Shown here in pieces: positions 1-5,274 of a stretch of 7,003 bases of DNA. The number at the start of each line of letters is the position of its first letter. Position 1 is the stretch's first letter. The stretch lies in contig PCCM01000011.1 of NCBI GenBank assembly GCA_002731735.1, forward strand, positions 21,065 through 28,067, read 5' to 3'. A model generated the notes under the pieces. The model was not told the DNA's origin. It did no database searches and was given only the letters and a program-made list of their open reading frames with translations. The translations under genes were made by a program, and so were the position numbers. This DNA comes from Gemmatimonadota bacterium (GTDB lineage Bacteria > Gemmatimonadota > Gemmatimonadetes > Longimicrobiales > Gaopeijiaceae).

Positions 1-1
1 G

Positions 2-208
2 GACCGCTATATCGGTGAGCTACAGTACCAGTTGCGTGTCGGAGAGCAAGCGGGCGATGTCTTTCCGCAATTGTTCGTCGATCCGGGCACGCTGGAGGCG
101 AGGGCCCGGCTCGCTGGGTGGGACATGGAAGTCATCTGGAGGGGCCCCGGTGGTCGTTACTTGGCCCGGCTCGGGAAGGCTGCTGAATGGGTTGGGGGGG
201 TCTCCTAG
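2..208 (+). CDS. C-terminal end of a probable class I SAM-dependent methyltransferase (partial)
   Basis: Reading frame 2 is open from the window edge to a TAG at 206-208, giving 68 residues of a protein whose start lies outside the window. The tail has an F-V-D-P-G-T-L-E-A-R-A-R-L-A-G-W segment, then M-E-V-I-W and a G-G-R-Y-L-A-R-L ending. This resembles the last helix and antiparallel strands of class I (Rossmann) SAM methyltransferases, where a helix ending in AGW/AGF leads into a final beta hairpin. The SAM-binding motifs would lie upstream and are not visible, so the substrate cannot be named. The gene converges on the minus-strand dinB with 9 bases between the stop codons. The family call is inference from a short tail; a coding frame is well supported by its composition and by the clean stop just before dinB. 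Confidence 0.55.
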   Translation, partial: DRYIGELQYQLRVGEQAGDVFPQLFVDPGTLEARARLAGWDMEVIWRGPGGRYLARLGKAAEWVGGVS

Positions 209-217
209 GGCGTTGCG

Positions 218-1429
218 TCAGTCACCGATGATGCGGCCGGGCAGGATTGCCCCGTCTCCGAAACGTTCACGTAGACCGTCCACAACGTGGTCGAGCGTTC
301 GTTCACGCTGGCCTTCCGATCGATCTTCCTCCTCGAACAGACCGAATTGAGCGAGGTCACCTCCCGCACCGAGGTTGGTCAGGCCCACGCCCAGCAATCG
401 CGCGGAGGTCCTCCGTCGGCTCCTCAACTCTGCAAGCAGTTCTCGGGCGACCCCGTAGGTGGCGCTTTCGGTTTCTAACGGTTCGCCCACCGTCCGTGAG
501 CGGGATCGCGTCTTGAAGTCGCCGTCCCTGAGCTTGACGGTGATCGTTCGGGCCCTCAGACCGGCCTTGCGGAGGGTATGTGTGACCGATCTGCAAAGGC
601 GCAAGAGCGCACGTTCCAGGTCTTCATCCGACTTGAGATCTTTGAAGAACGTGCGCTCGGAGCTGATGGATCTACGGGGTTCCCGTGGGCCCACTTCGGA
701 CGAGTCCATTCCTCGCATGCGGGCGTAGAGCCAGCGTCCTCGACGGGCGCCGAACCACCGCTCGAGCCACTCCTGCTGGACCCCTAATGCCTCTTCGACC
801 CGGACCAGTCCCCGTTTTCGCAGTTCCTCGGCGAGTACCGGACCCACCCCTGGAATCTGAGCGAGGTCCAGGCCCCTCATGAATTCGGCTTCGTGACCCG
901 GGGGCACAATGTGCACGCCTCCGGGTTTCGCCACGCCGGACGCGAGCTTGGCGATCATTCGGCGCGTCCCGCCTCCGATGGACACGGAGACGCTAGTCGC
1001 CTCGAGCACGGCAGCACGAATGCGATGGGCCGTGACTTCGAGGGGTTCGTCGAAGAGGCGTTCGGTGCCCATGAGGTCCAAGAAGAACTCATCGATCGAT
1101 GCGGCCTGCACGACGGGTGCGAGCGTCTCCAGGCAGGCTCTGATCTCGCCGCTCTTGCGGCTGCAAGCGCCCCGCGGGACGCCCACAACCGTAGCGTCCG
1201 GGCACAGGCGGAGAGCTTGCGCTGTGGACATCGCTGACCGAACGCCGAACCGGCGTGCGCCGTAGGATGCGGACGTGACGACCCCGCGCCCGGTGGGAGA
1301 GCCGCCGACCAAGAGCAGGTCCACCTTCCCAACACCCTCGGGATCCTCGAGCCGCGCCACCTGAACGTAGAAGGCGTCACAATCGACCAGAAGGATCCGT
1401 GGGGATCGACCAGACTCGTCGAGTGCCAT
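218..1429 (-). CDS. dinB: DNA polymerase IV (Y-family translesion polymerase)
   Basis: This 403-residue protein is a complete DinB-type Y-family polymerase, which copies past damaged template bases with low fidelity and no proofreading. The N-terminal palm carries V-D-C-D-A-F-Y, with metal ligand D16 and steric-gate Y21 (the place of Phe13 in E. coli DinB). The A-S-Y-G-A-R-R-F-G-V-R-S-A-M finger motif is at about 54-67, and S-I-D-E with catalytic D113/E114 is at 111-114. A thumb helix-hairpin-helix, I-P-G-V-G, lies near 190-200. The little-finger domain includes the E-R-T-F and T-V-K-L-R-D-G-D-F-K-T segments. Q-F-G-L-F at 361-365 matches a beta-clamp-binding pentapeptide; it is followed by a predicted helical tail of about 38 residues. 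The start is the ATG at 1427-1429, because an in-frame stop lies only two codons upstream. No Shine-Dalgarno is evident before it. All catalytic residues are present, so it should be active. I cannot recognise an SOS operator. Confidence 0.95.
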   Translation of the reverse strand: MALDESGRSPRILLVDCDAFYVQVARLEDPEGVGKVDLLLVGGSPTGRGVVTSASYGARRFGVRSAMSTAQALRLCPDATVVGVPRGACSRKSGEIRACLETLAPVVQAASIDEFFLDLMGTERLFDEPLEVTAHRIRAAVLEATSVSVSIGGGTRRMIAKLASGVAKPGGVHIVPPGHEAEFMRGLDLAQIPGVGPVLAEELRKRGLVRVEEALGVQQEWLERWFGARRGRWLYARMRGMDSSEVGPREPRRSISSERTFFKDLKSDEDLERALLRLCRSVTHTLRKAGLRARTITVKLRDGDFKTRSRSRTVGEPLETESATYGVARELLAELRSRRRTSARLLGVGLTNLGAGGDLAQFGLFEEEDRSEGQRERTLDHVVDGLRERFGDGAILPGRIIGD

Positions 1430-1517
1430 GGCGTGTCAGGGGGGAAGAGTGGCATTAAAGGGGCCCCGATAAGCTTACGACGTCTTTGATTGGAAGGCTA
1501 TCTTCACTGGCCTTCGT

Positions 1518-1547
1518 TTGCGAAGAGGAATCGAAGTACGGTAGAAT
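1518..1547 (+). promoter_or_regulatory. Candidate sigma70-type promoter for the superoxide dismutase gene
   Basis: TTGCGA at 1518-1523 and TAGAAT at 1542-1547 are separated by 18 bases, and each matches four or five of six positions of the -35/-10 consensus. A start of transcription near 1554 would leave a leader of about 75 bases before the sod ATG. This is a by-eye match only; the sigma-factor preference of the organism is unknown. Confidence 0.45.
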
Positions 1548-1563
1548 CTCGTTCGCCGCCCGA

Positions 1564-1577
1564 CGATGGTGCCATCG
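1564..1577. promoter_or_regulatory. 14-base interrupted palindrome in the sod leader
   Basis: The arms CGATGG and CCATCG are perfect inverted repeats around a two-base TG centre. The element lies about 17-30 bases downstream of the candidate -10 box and about 50 bases before the start codon. That position would suit a repressor operator or a small RNA hairpin. No known regulator site is recognised, and chance occurrence in GC-rich DNA is possible. Confidence 0.3.
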
Positions 1578-1616
1578 CGGCGCCCGGGGCGGCGTGTGGA
1601 GCAACCCGCCGATCAT

Positions 1617-1621
1617 AGGAG
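1617..1621 (+). promoter_or_regulatory. Shine-Dalgarno AGGAG that fixes the sod start
   Basis: AGGAG lies 8 bases before ATG 1630 and continues as AGGAGAG. It supports this start over the TTG at 1486 in the same frame, which would add 48 residues with no resemblance to the family. Confidence 0.8.
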
Positions 1622-1629
1622 AGATAACG

Positions 1630-2250
1630 ATGGGATATCCGTTCGAACTTCCTGAGTTGGGATATGACCATAGCGCCCTGGAGCCACACATCGACGCACG
1701 TACGATGGAGACTCACCACGGGAAGCACCATCAGGGCTACACCAACAACCTGAACGCCGCTCTCGAAGCTCATGCCGACTTACACGGTCATTCGGGCGAA
1801 CAGCTCCTATCGGAGCTGGCCCACCTTCCCGAGGCCATTCAGACCGCGGTGCGAAACAACGGCGGCGGCTACGTGAACCACACCTTGTTTTGGGCGATCA
1901 TGGCTCCTGGCGGTGCTGCTGCGCCGTCCGGAGAGCTGGCGGACGCCATCGACGCTGCCTTCGGATCGTTCGACGACCTCAAGGCAGCTGTCGGCGGCAG
2001 GGCTGCGAAGCAGTTCGGCTCGGGCTGGGGGTGGCTGACGGTCGGACCCTCCGGAGGCCTCCAAGCGACCGCGACCGCGAACCAGGACAATCCGCTCTCC
2101 GACGGCGTGATTCCTATTCTTGGCGTGGATGTCTGGGAGCACGCATACTACCTGAACTATCAGAACCGTAGGCCCGACTACATTTCAGCGTGGTGGAACG
2201 TGGTCAATTGGGATGTCGTTGCTGCCAACTACGCCGAGGCTCAGGGGTAA
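1630..2250 (+). CDS. sodA: Superoxide dismutase, Mn/Fe family (Mn-type or cambialistic)
   Basis: The 206-residue product converts superoxide to oxygen and hydrogen peroxide, and its length is normal for the family. The N-terminal helical hairpin has M-E-T-H-H-G-K-H-H-Q-G-Y, with metal ligand H29, H33 and gateway Tyr37. The second ligand H84 sits in G-G-G-Y-V-N-H. The C-terminal domain has the signature D-V-W-E-H-A-Y-Y, giving ligands D167 and H171, followed by N-R-R-P-D-Y. Metal choice is suggested by Q152 in A-N-Q-D: Mn enzymes carry the active-site glutamine here, while typical Fe enzymes carry it on the helix near H84, where this protein has glycines. A Tyr stands at 81 where Mn enzymes often have His, so cambialistic use cannot be excluded. 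There is no signal peptide, so the enzyme is cytoplasmic. It is divergent from dinB and appears monocistronic, with its own upstream promoter candidate. Confidence 0.95.
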   Translation: MGYPFELPELGYDHSALEPHIDARTMETHHGKHHQGYTNNLNAALEAHADLHGHSGEQLLSELAHLPEAIQTAVRNNGGGYVNHTLFWAIMAPGGAAAPSGELADAIDAAFGSFDDLKAAVGGRAAKQFGSGWGWLTVGPSGGLQATATANQDNPLSDGVIPILGVDVWEHAYYLNYQNRRPDYISAWWNVVNWDVVAANYAEAQG

Positions 2251-2260
2251 GACGGGAACC

Positions 2261-2289
2261 TTGTGCTTCGTAATACATATGTTTACAAA
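2261..2289 (+). promoter_or_regulatory. Candidate promoter for the LysM/DUF5715-like gene
   Basis: TTGTGC at 2261-2266 and TACAAA at 2284-2289 are spaced by exactly 17 bases. They lie in the AT-richest stretch of the 75-base gap after the dismutase stop. The predicted start of transcription would fall near 2297, leaving a short leader before ATG 2326. No clear terminator for the dismutase gene precedes it, so some readthrough is likely. Confidence 0.4.
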
Positions 2290-2325
2290 TAGGCTAGCGC
2301 ACGACTTCGACCAAAGAGGGTAGCG

Positions 2326-3072
2326 ATGGTGCGACGAATGGGCCTGTTGGTCGGGCTTTCGGTGTTTCTGGCACCCGGCATCGGCCGGGTCCAAGGGCAG
2401 GCGCTTGGGGGGTCCGAGGCTTCCGTCACACGAGCATACGATCGTGCGGAGGACCATGGTTTCACATTCCTCCAGACATCCGAGCAGGTTCAGCGGTTTG
2501 TCGAGGCGGGCTACCTTGTCCGCGTGAGGAGTCGTCCGGACTTCGTACTCCACGACGTGTCTTTTCCGTACGGCCGGCCGGAGGTGAAGCTCTTTATCGA
2601 ACGTCTCGGGGCACAGCACCGTAGAGCGTGCGGAGAGGAGTTGGTCGTTACGAGTCTCACTCGTCCCTTGAGCGAGCAGCCCCGTAACGCCTCTACTTTT
2701 TCGGTTCATCCCACGGGTATGGCCGTTGATTTTCGTACGAGTCTGAACTCCGTCTGCCGGCGCTGGTTGGAGAGTACGCTTCTCTACCTAGAAGGGATGG
2801 GCGTGTTGGAAGCGACCAGGGAACGATATCCGTCGCATTTTCATGTGGCTGTCTTTCCGGAACCCTACGCGGATTACGTAAGCAAACAGTTGGCCTCCGC
2901 CGGTTCCGGGGACCGGGTTTCCGCCGTGTCGCGTTACATGGTTAGAGAGGGTGATTCGCTCTGGGCCATCGCCCGTCGTCACGGAACGACCGTACCGAAG
3001 CTCACGGCCGCAAACGATCTCCGAGGCAGCCGCATCTACGCGGGTCAGCTTCTGACGGTACCCGGCCCGTGA
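2326..3072 (+). CDS. Secreted DUF5715-like, M15/VanY-type metallopeptidase-like protein with C-terminal LysM
   Basis: The 248-residue protein begins with a signal peptide: basic M-V-R-R, a hydrophobic stretch at 6-16 and a likely cleavage near residues 24-26. It should therefore act in the periplasm or cell wall. The central domain (about 45-185) resembles DUF5715 proteins. It holds S126-V-H128-P-T-G131-M-A133-V-D135 and later H171-F-H173. The S-x-H-x(6)-D plus H-x-H layout is that of the zinc site of M15/LAS D-Ala-D-Ala peptidases, so peptidoglycan cleavage or binding is a reasonable inference. A single LysM domain (about 204-246, with V-R-E-G-D-S-L-W-A-I-A and Y-A-G-Q-L-L-T-V-P) would anchor it to glycan. 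Start: ATG 2326 has AGAGGG five bases upstream; an in-frame ATG at 2338 would shorten the basic end of the signal. Peptidase activity is not proven by the motifs, because the usual catalytic Glu/Asp before the last His pair cannot be assigned with confidence. Confidence 0.8.
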   Translation: MVRRMGLLVGLSVFLAPGIGRVQGQALGGSEASVTRAYDRAEDHGFTFLQTSEQVQRFVEAGYLVRVRSRPDFVLHDVSFPYGRPEVKLFIERLGAQHRRACGEELVVTSLTRPLSEQPRNASTFSVHPTGMAVDFRTSLNSVCRRWLESTLLYLEGMGVLEATRERYPSHFHVAVFPEPYADYVSKQLASAGSGDRVSAVSRYMVREGDSLWAIARRHGTTVPKLTAANDLRGSRIYAGQLLTVPGP

Positions 3073-3105
3073 GGCCTGTTGAAGGAGTACAGCGGGTAGC
3101 AGGCC
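3073..3105 (+). other. Hairpin between the LysM gene and the flavin reductase gene, with AAGGAG in its loop
   Basis: GGCCTGTT at 3073-3080 pairs with AGCAGGCC at 3098-3105 (eight pairs, one of them G-U) around a 17-base loop. The loop holds a good Shine-Dalgarno-like AAGGAG at 3082-3087. No U-run follows, so it is not an intrinsic terminator. The stem starts immediately after the upstream stop codon and ends six bases before the downstream TTG. Confidence 0.4.
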
Positions 3106-3111
3106 CGTAGC

Positions 3112-3744
3112 TTGGCTGGCGACCCGGCGGGGCCCCTCCGGCATAGAGTAATCCATACCGACGCGGTCGATGGCCGCGAACGCTACCAGCTTCTCACATC
3201 ACTCGTGGTTCCCCGCCCGATCGGCTGGGTTTCCACCCGGAGCGCGTCAGGCGTTCCCAATGTGGCTCCTTTCAGCTTCTTCTCGGCGGTGGCGTCCTCG
3301 CCCATGCTCGTGAGTTTGTCCATCGGGACGCGGGGAGGCGTGGCCAAGGACTCACTACGCAACATCCTCGACCAGGGCGCCTTCTGTGTGAATGTGGTCA
3401 CGGAGGCCCAGCTCGAAGCGATGAACCGGACGGCGGCTAGCTTGCCTCCGGATGATGACGAGTTCGCTTTCGCCGGACTGTCCGTCGCGGAAGCCGAGAC
3501 CGTCGACGCGCCGTACGTGGCGGATTGCCCTGCCGTCCTGGAGTGTGAATTCCACAAACATGTCGACCTGGGCGATTCCGGTGGATTGGTGCTGGGCGAA
3601 GTGAAGGGGGTTCGTTTGGATCCCGAGCTCACGATCGTGGAGGGATCGGCCTTCGTGGACACCCAGGGACTCCGTCCGGTTGGACGGCTTTGGGGGTCTG
3701 CTTACACGCTTCTCGGAGAGGTCCGGGTCCTCCCGCGACCGTAG
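3112..3744 (+). CDS. Flavin reductase-like FMN-binding split-barrel protein
   Basis: The 210-residue product belongs by sequence to the flavin reductase (DIM6/NTAB-like) family, cytoplasmic proteins that bind FMN and often reduce flavin with NAD(P)H or serve as oxidoreductases of unknown substrate. Typical segments are Y-Q-L-L-T-S-L-V-V-P-R-P-I-G-W-V-S-T near 25-42 and N-V-A-P-F-S-F-F-S-A-V near 50-60, the FMN phosphate and ring region. The barrel ends with L-R-P-V-G-R-L-W-G-S-A-Y near the C terminus. The start is awkward. An in-frame stop lies at 3097-3099, and no ATG or GTG occurs in frame before the conserved domain, so TTG 3112 is the only usual start. The first ten residues look unlike the family, whose members begin close to the Y-x-L-L motif. 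A weak AGG at 3101-3103 is the only nearby ribosome-binding signal. The substrate cannot be told from sequence. Confidence 0.85.
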   Translation: MAGDPAGPLRHRVIHTDAVDGRERYQLLTSLVVPRPIGWVSTRSASGVPNVAPFSFFSAVASSPMLVSLSIGTRGGVAKDSLRNILDQGAFCVNVVTEAQLEAMNRTAASLPPDDDEFAFAGLSVAEAETVDAPYVADCPAVLECEFHKHVDLGDSGGLVLGEVKGVRLDPELTIVEGSAFVDTQGLRPVGRLWGSAYTLLGEVRVLPRP

Positions 3745-3921
3745 TGGTTGTCCCCCTTTTGCAAAACGCCAAGAGAACTGTTGCACTGTGCCATACCGGG
3801 TAATAGCGTGGGATAGGCTTCCCAAGTTGTGGTCGACGCATCCTGATTGGAGTTCGATTTGAGGCCGCAGACGACAAAGAGGCACGAGTTCGGCCGAAAC
3901 CGAGTCCTCCGTTGGGTCTAC

Positions 3922-3926
3922 GGAGG
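3922..3926 (+). promoter_or_regulatory. Shine-Dalgarno GGAGG deciding the start of the truncated regulator
   Basis: GGAGG lies 4 bases before ATG 3931, a slightly short spacing. It is the only good ribosome-binding signal in the area; the in-frame TTG at 3847 has none. The homology to NtrC-type proteins also begins at about this ATG. Confidence 0.5.
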
Positions 3927-3930
3927 CCGA

Positions 3931-4293
3931 ATGACGTTGGCGGAGCAGGAAGGGGAAAAGGTGCTTGGGACGGATGCGTTGCAGGCGTTGTGTGCCTATG
4001 ACTGGCCCGGAAACGTCCGTGAACTCGAGAACGCTCTGGAACGGGCCGTCGTCGTGGCGGCTGACTCGGAAATCTCTGTGGACCACCTGCCGGACGCTGT
4101 ACGGGCCACGGATGCGCAACCGTTGGTCACGAATGAACCATCACCGAATCCTTCCATGGAAGTCATCGAAAGGGCGTACATCGAATTCGTCCTCACGTCC
4201 GAGGGGGGCAATGAGTCGAAGGCGGCGGAGGTCCTCGGCATCGATCCCTCAACACGCTACCGGAAGCTTAACCGTTACGGGATCGAGGTCTGA
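3931..4293 (+). CDS. Truncated NtrC-type sigma54 activator: AAA+ lid fragment plus Fis-type HTH
   Basis: The 120-residue product matches only the last quarter of an NtrC-type enhancer-binding protein. Residues 5-60 are the C-terminal AAA+ subdomain with sensor II, Y-D-W-P-G-N-V-R-E-L-E-N-A-L-E-R-A-V at 23-40, then D-H-L-P. After a Pro-rich linker, residues 76-120 are a Fis-type helix-turn-helix (G-G-N-E-S-K-A-A-E-V-L-G-I-D-P-S-T). The receiver, Walker A, Walker B and GAFTGA segments are missing, and I find no remnants in any frame upstream to 3745. It therefore cannot hydrolyse ATP or open sigma54 promoters, though it might still bind DNA. Arg109 replaces the Leu usual in the S-T-L-Y-R-K-L recognition helix. 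The frame extends back to a TTG at 3847, but those 28 residues show no homology. Its TGA overlaps the next gene's ATG by one base, so translation is probably coupled. It is either a decayed gene or a retained DNA-binding fragment; the intact frame and coupling leave both open. Confidence 0.7.
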   Translation: MTLAEQEGEKVLGTDALQALCAYDWPGNVRELENALERAVVVAADSEISVDHLPDAVRATDAQPLVTNEPSPNPSMEVIERAYIEFVLTSEGGNESKAAEVLGIDPSTRYRKLNRYGIEV

Positions 4294-5171
4294 TGAACAC
4301 GCCGGCTTTTCGGGGAATGAGCGGGAGAAGGTATGGCGATCTAGCCTGGGATCGCGTGAGGCTCTCGGTGGTTATCCCCGCCTACAATGAGATGCGGAGT
4401 GTCGAGACCCTGCTCAGGAAGGTCCGACAAGTTCGCCTGAACCTCGAAGTGATCGTGGTAGACGATGGATCCACGGACGGCACGCGGGACTTGTTGTCGA
4501 GTCTAAAGGACGAGGGGGTGATCGACGTCCTCGTGTTCCAGGAGGTGAATCAGGGCAAGGGTGCTGCGCTACGGGTCGGATTCGAGCGAGCCACCGGCCA
4601 TATCATTGCGGTCCAGGATGCGGATCTGGAGTACGATCCGCACGAACTTCCGACCCTCATGGAACCGATCTTGGCCGGGAAGGCCGATGCCGTGTACGGG
4701 TCACGCTTCCTCGGCGGGCCCCACCGAGTGCTCTTCTTTTGGCACATGATGGGCAATCGTTTCCTCACCTTGCTGAGCAACATATTCACGGACCTCAACC
4801 TCACGGATATGGAGACCTGCTATAAGGTTGTCCATGCGGATCTCCTGAAGGGGTTACCTCTGTCGGCCAACCGTTTCGGTTTCGAGCCTGAGGTGACCGC
4901 CCGCTTGGCTCAGGCGAAGGCTCGAATCTACGAACTCCCCATCAGTTACGACGGGCGCTCCTACGCTGAGGGGAAGAAGATCACTTGGAAGGATGGCGTG
5001 TCCGCCCTCTATTGCATCCTTCGCTTCAATCTCTTCGGCCCAAAGGTCGATGCCTGGCAGGCGCCCAACGTACAGCCCTGGGAGGGGAGGGCGGCTGAGA
5101 CCACCGGCGGTGAAGCCGGCGCTGTCGACGCCAGCGCCGATGACGCGGCCCCTGTTGCCGACCGGGACTGA
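4293..5171 (+). CDS. Family 2 glycosyltransferase, DPM/DPG-synthase-like
   Basis: The 292-residue GT2 enzyme probably transfers a sugar from a nucleotide donor to a polyprenyl phosphate or other lipid-linked acceptor at the cytoplasmic membrane face. Motifs in order are V-V-I-P-A-Y-N-E (26-33), V-D-D-G-S-T-D-G-T (56-64), N-Q-G-K-G-A-A-L (86-93), the metal-binding D109-A-D111, Y-G-S-R-F (135-139), T-D-M-E-T-C-Y-K (171-178) and R-F-G-F-E-P-E (194-200). These are the usual landmarks of dolichol-phosphate-mannose/glucose synthase-like enzymes. No transmembrane helices follow the catalytic domain, unlike the longer ArnC/GtrB types. The last 27 residues or so are Ala/Asp/Gly-rich, acidic and probably disordered. 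The start ATG 4293 overlaps the upstream stop (TGATG) and has GAGG at 4285-4288; an in-frame ATG at 4317 is a weaker alternative. The sugar and acceptor cannot be told from sequence. Confidence 0.9.
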   Translation: MNTPAFRGMSGRRYGDLAWDRVRLSVVIPAYNEMRSVETLLRKVRQVRLNLEVIVVDDGSTDGTRDLLSSLKDEGVIDVLVFQEVNQGKGAALRVGFERATGHIIAVQDADLEYDPHELPTLMEPILAGKADAVYGSRFLGGPHRVLFFWHMMGNRFLTLLSNIFTDLNLTDMETCYKVVHADLLKGLPLSANRFGFEPEVTARLAQAKARIYELPISYDGRSYAEGKKITWKDGVSALYCILRFNLFGPKVDAWQAPNVQPWEGRAAETTGGEAGAVDASADDAAPVADRD

Positions 5172-5180
5172 TCGGGACAC

Positions 5181-5220
5181 GGACCTTGGTGGGTAGACGC
5201 CCACCGGGGTTCCCTTTTAT
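5181..5220 (+). terminator. Probable intrinsic terminator after the glycosyltransferase
   Basis: The left arm 5181-5193 (GGACCTTGGTGGG) pairs with 5200-5213 through 13 pairs, including two G-U, with one bulged T and a six-base loop TAGACG. A perfect six-pair core, GGTGGG/CCCACC, closes the loop. CTTTTAT follows directly at 5214-5220. It begins 9 bases after the glycosyltransferase stop and would end that transcript before aroC. Confidence 0.6.
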
Positions 5221-5239
5221 GGTTTCGGGCCGTTTCATG

Positions 5240-5245
5240 TACAAT
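5240..5245 (+). promoter_or_regulatory. Candidate -10 element of the aroC-aroK promoter
   Basis: TACAAT at 5240-5245 matches five of six bases of the -10 consensus. It lies between the terminator and aroC and implies a leader of about 22 bases. The -35 region is poor (TTTATG or TTATGG at 5216-5222, which overlaps the terminator U-run), so the call rests on the -10 box and the position. Confidence 0.4.
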
Positions 5246-5274
5246 GATCCACTCTGGAGATTGAGAAACACTCG

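Noticed and set aside
15..350. A 111-codon plus-strand frame at the window start
   Set aside because: It is Ser/Arg-rich with no domain and crosses into dinB. The overlapping frame at 2-208 has a methyltransferase-like tail and a stop at the gene boundary.
1486..1629. A 48-residue N-terminal extension of the superoxide dismutase from TTG 1486
   Set aside because: The extension has no family resemblance and no signal peptide, covers the likely promoter, and ATG 1630 has an ideal AGGAG.
2185..2709. A 174-codon minus-strand open frame opposite the end of sod and the LysM gene
   Set aside because: No domain is recognised, and the plus-strand LysM protein on the same bases has a signal peptide and clear motifs.
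3745..3763. A possible sigma54 promoter (GG ... TTTTGCA) upstream of the truncated regulator
   Set aside because: The GG and GC doublets are 13 bases apart, while the -24/-12 element needs 10.
3680..3862. A 60-codon plus-strand frame spanning the end of the flavin reductase and the gap
   Set aside because: Half of it is out of frame with a real gene, and the rest shows no resemblance to the missing AAA+ part of the regulator.
3355..4119. A 254-codon minus-strand open frame opposite the flavin reductase and the truncated regulator
   Set aside because: Its translation shows no family resemblance, and both plus-strand genes beneath it have clear homology. Long antisense frames are expected in GC-rich DNA.
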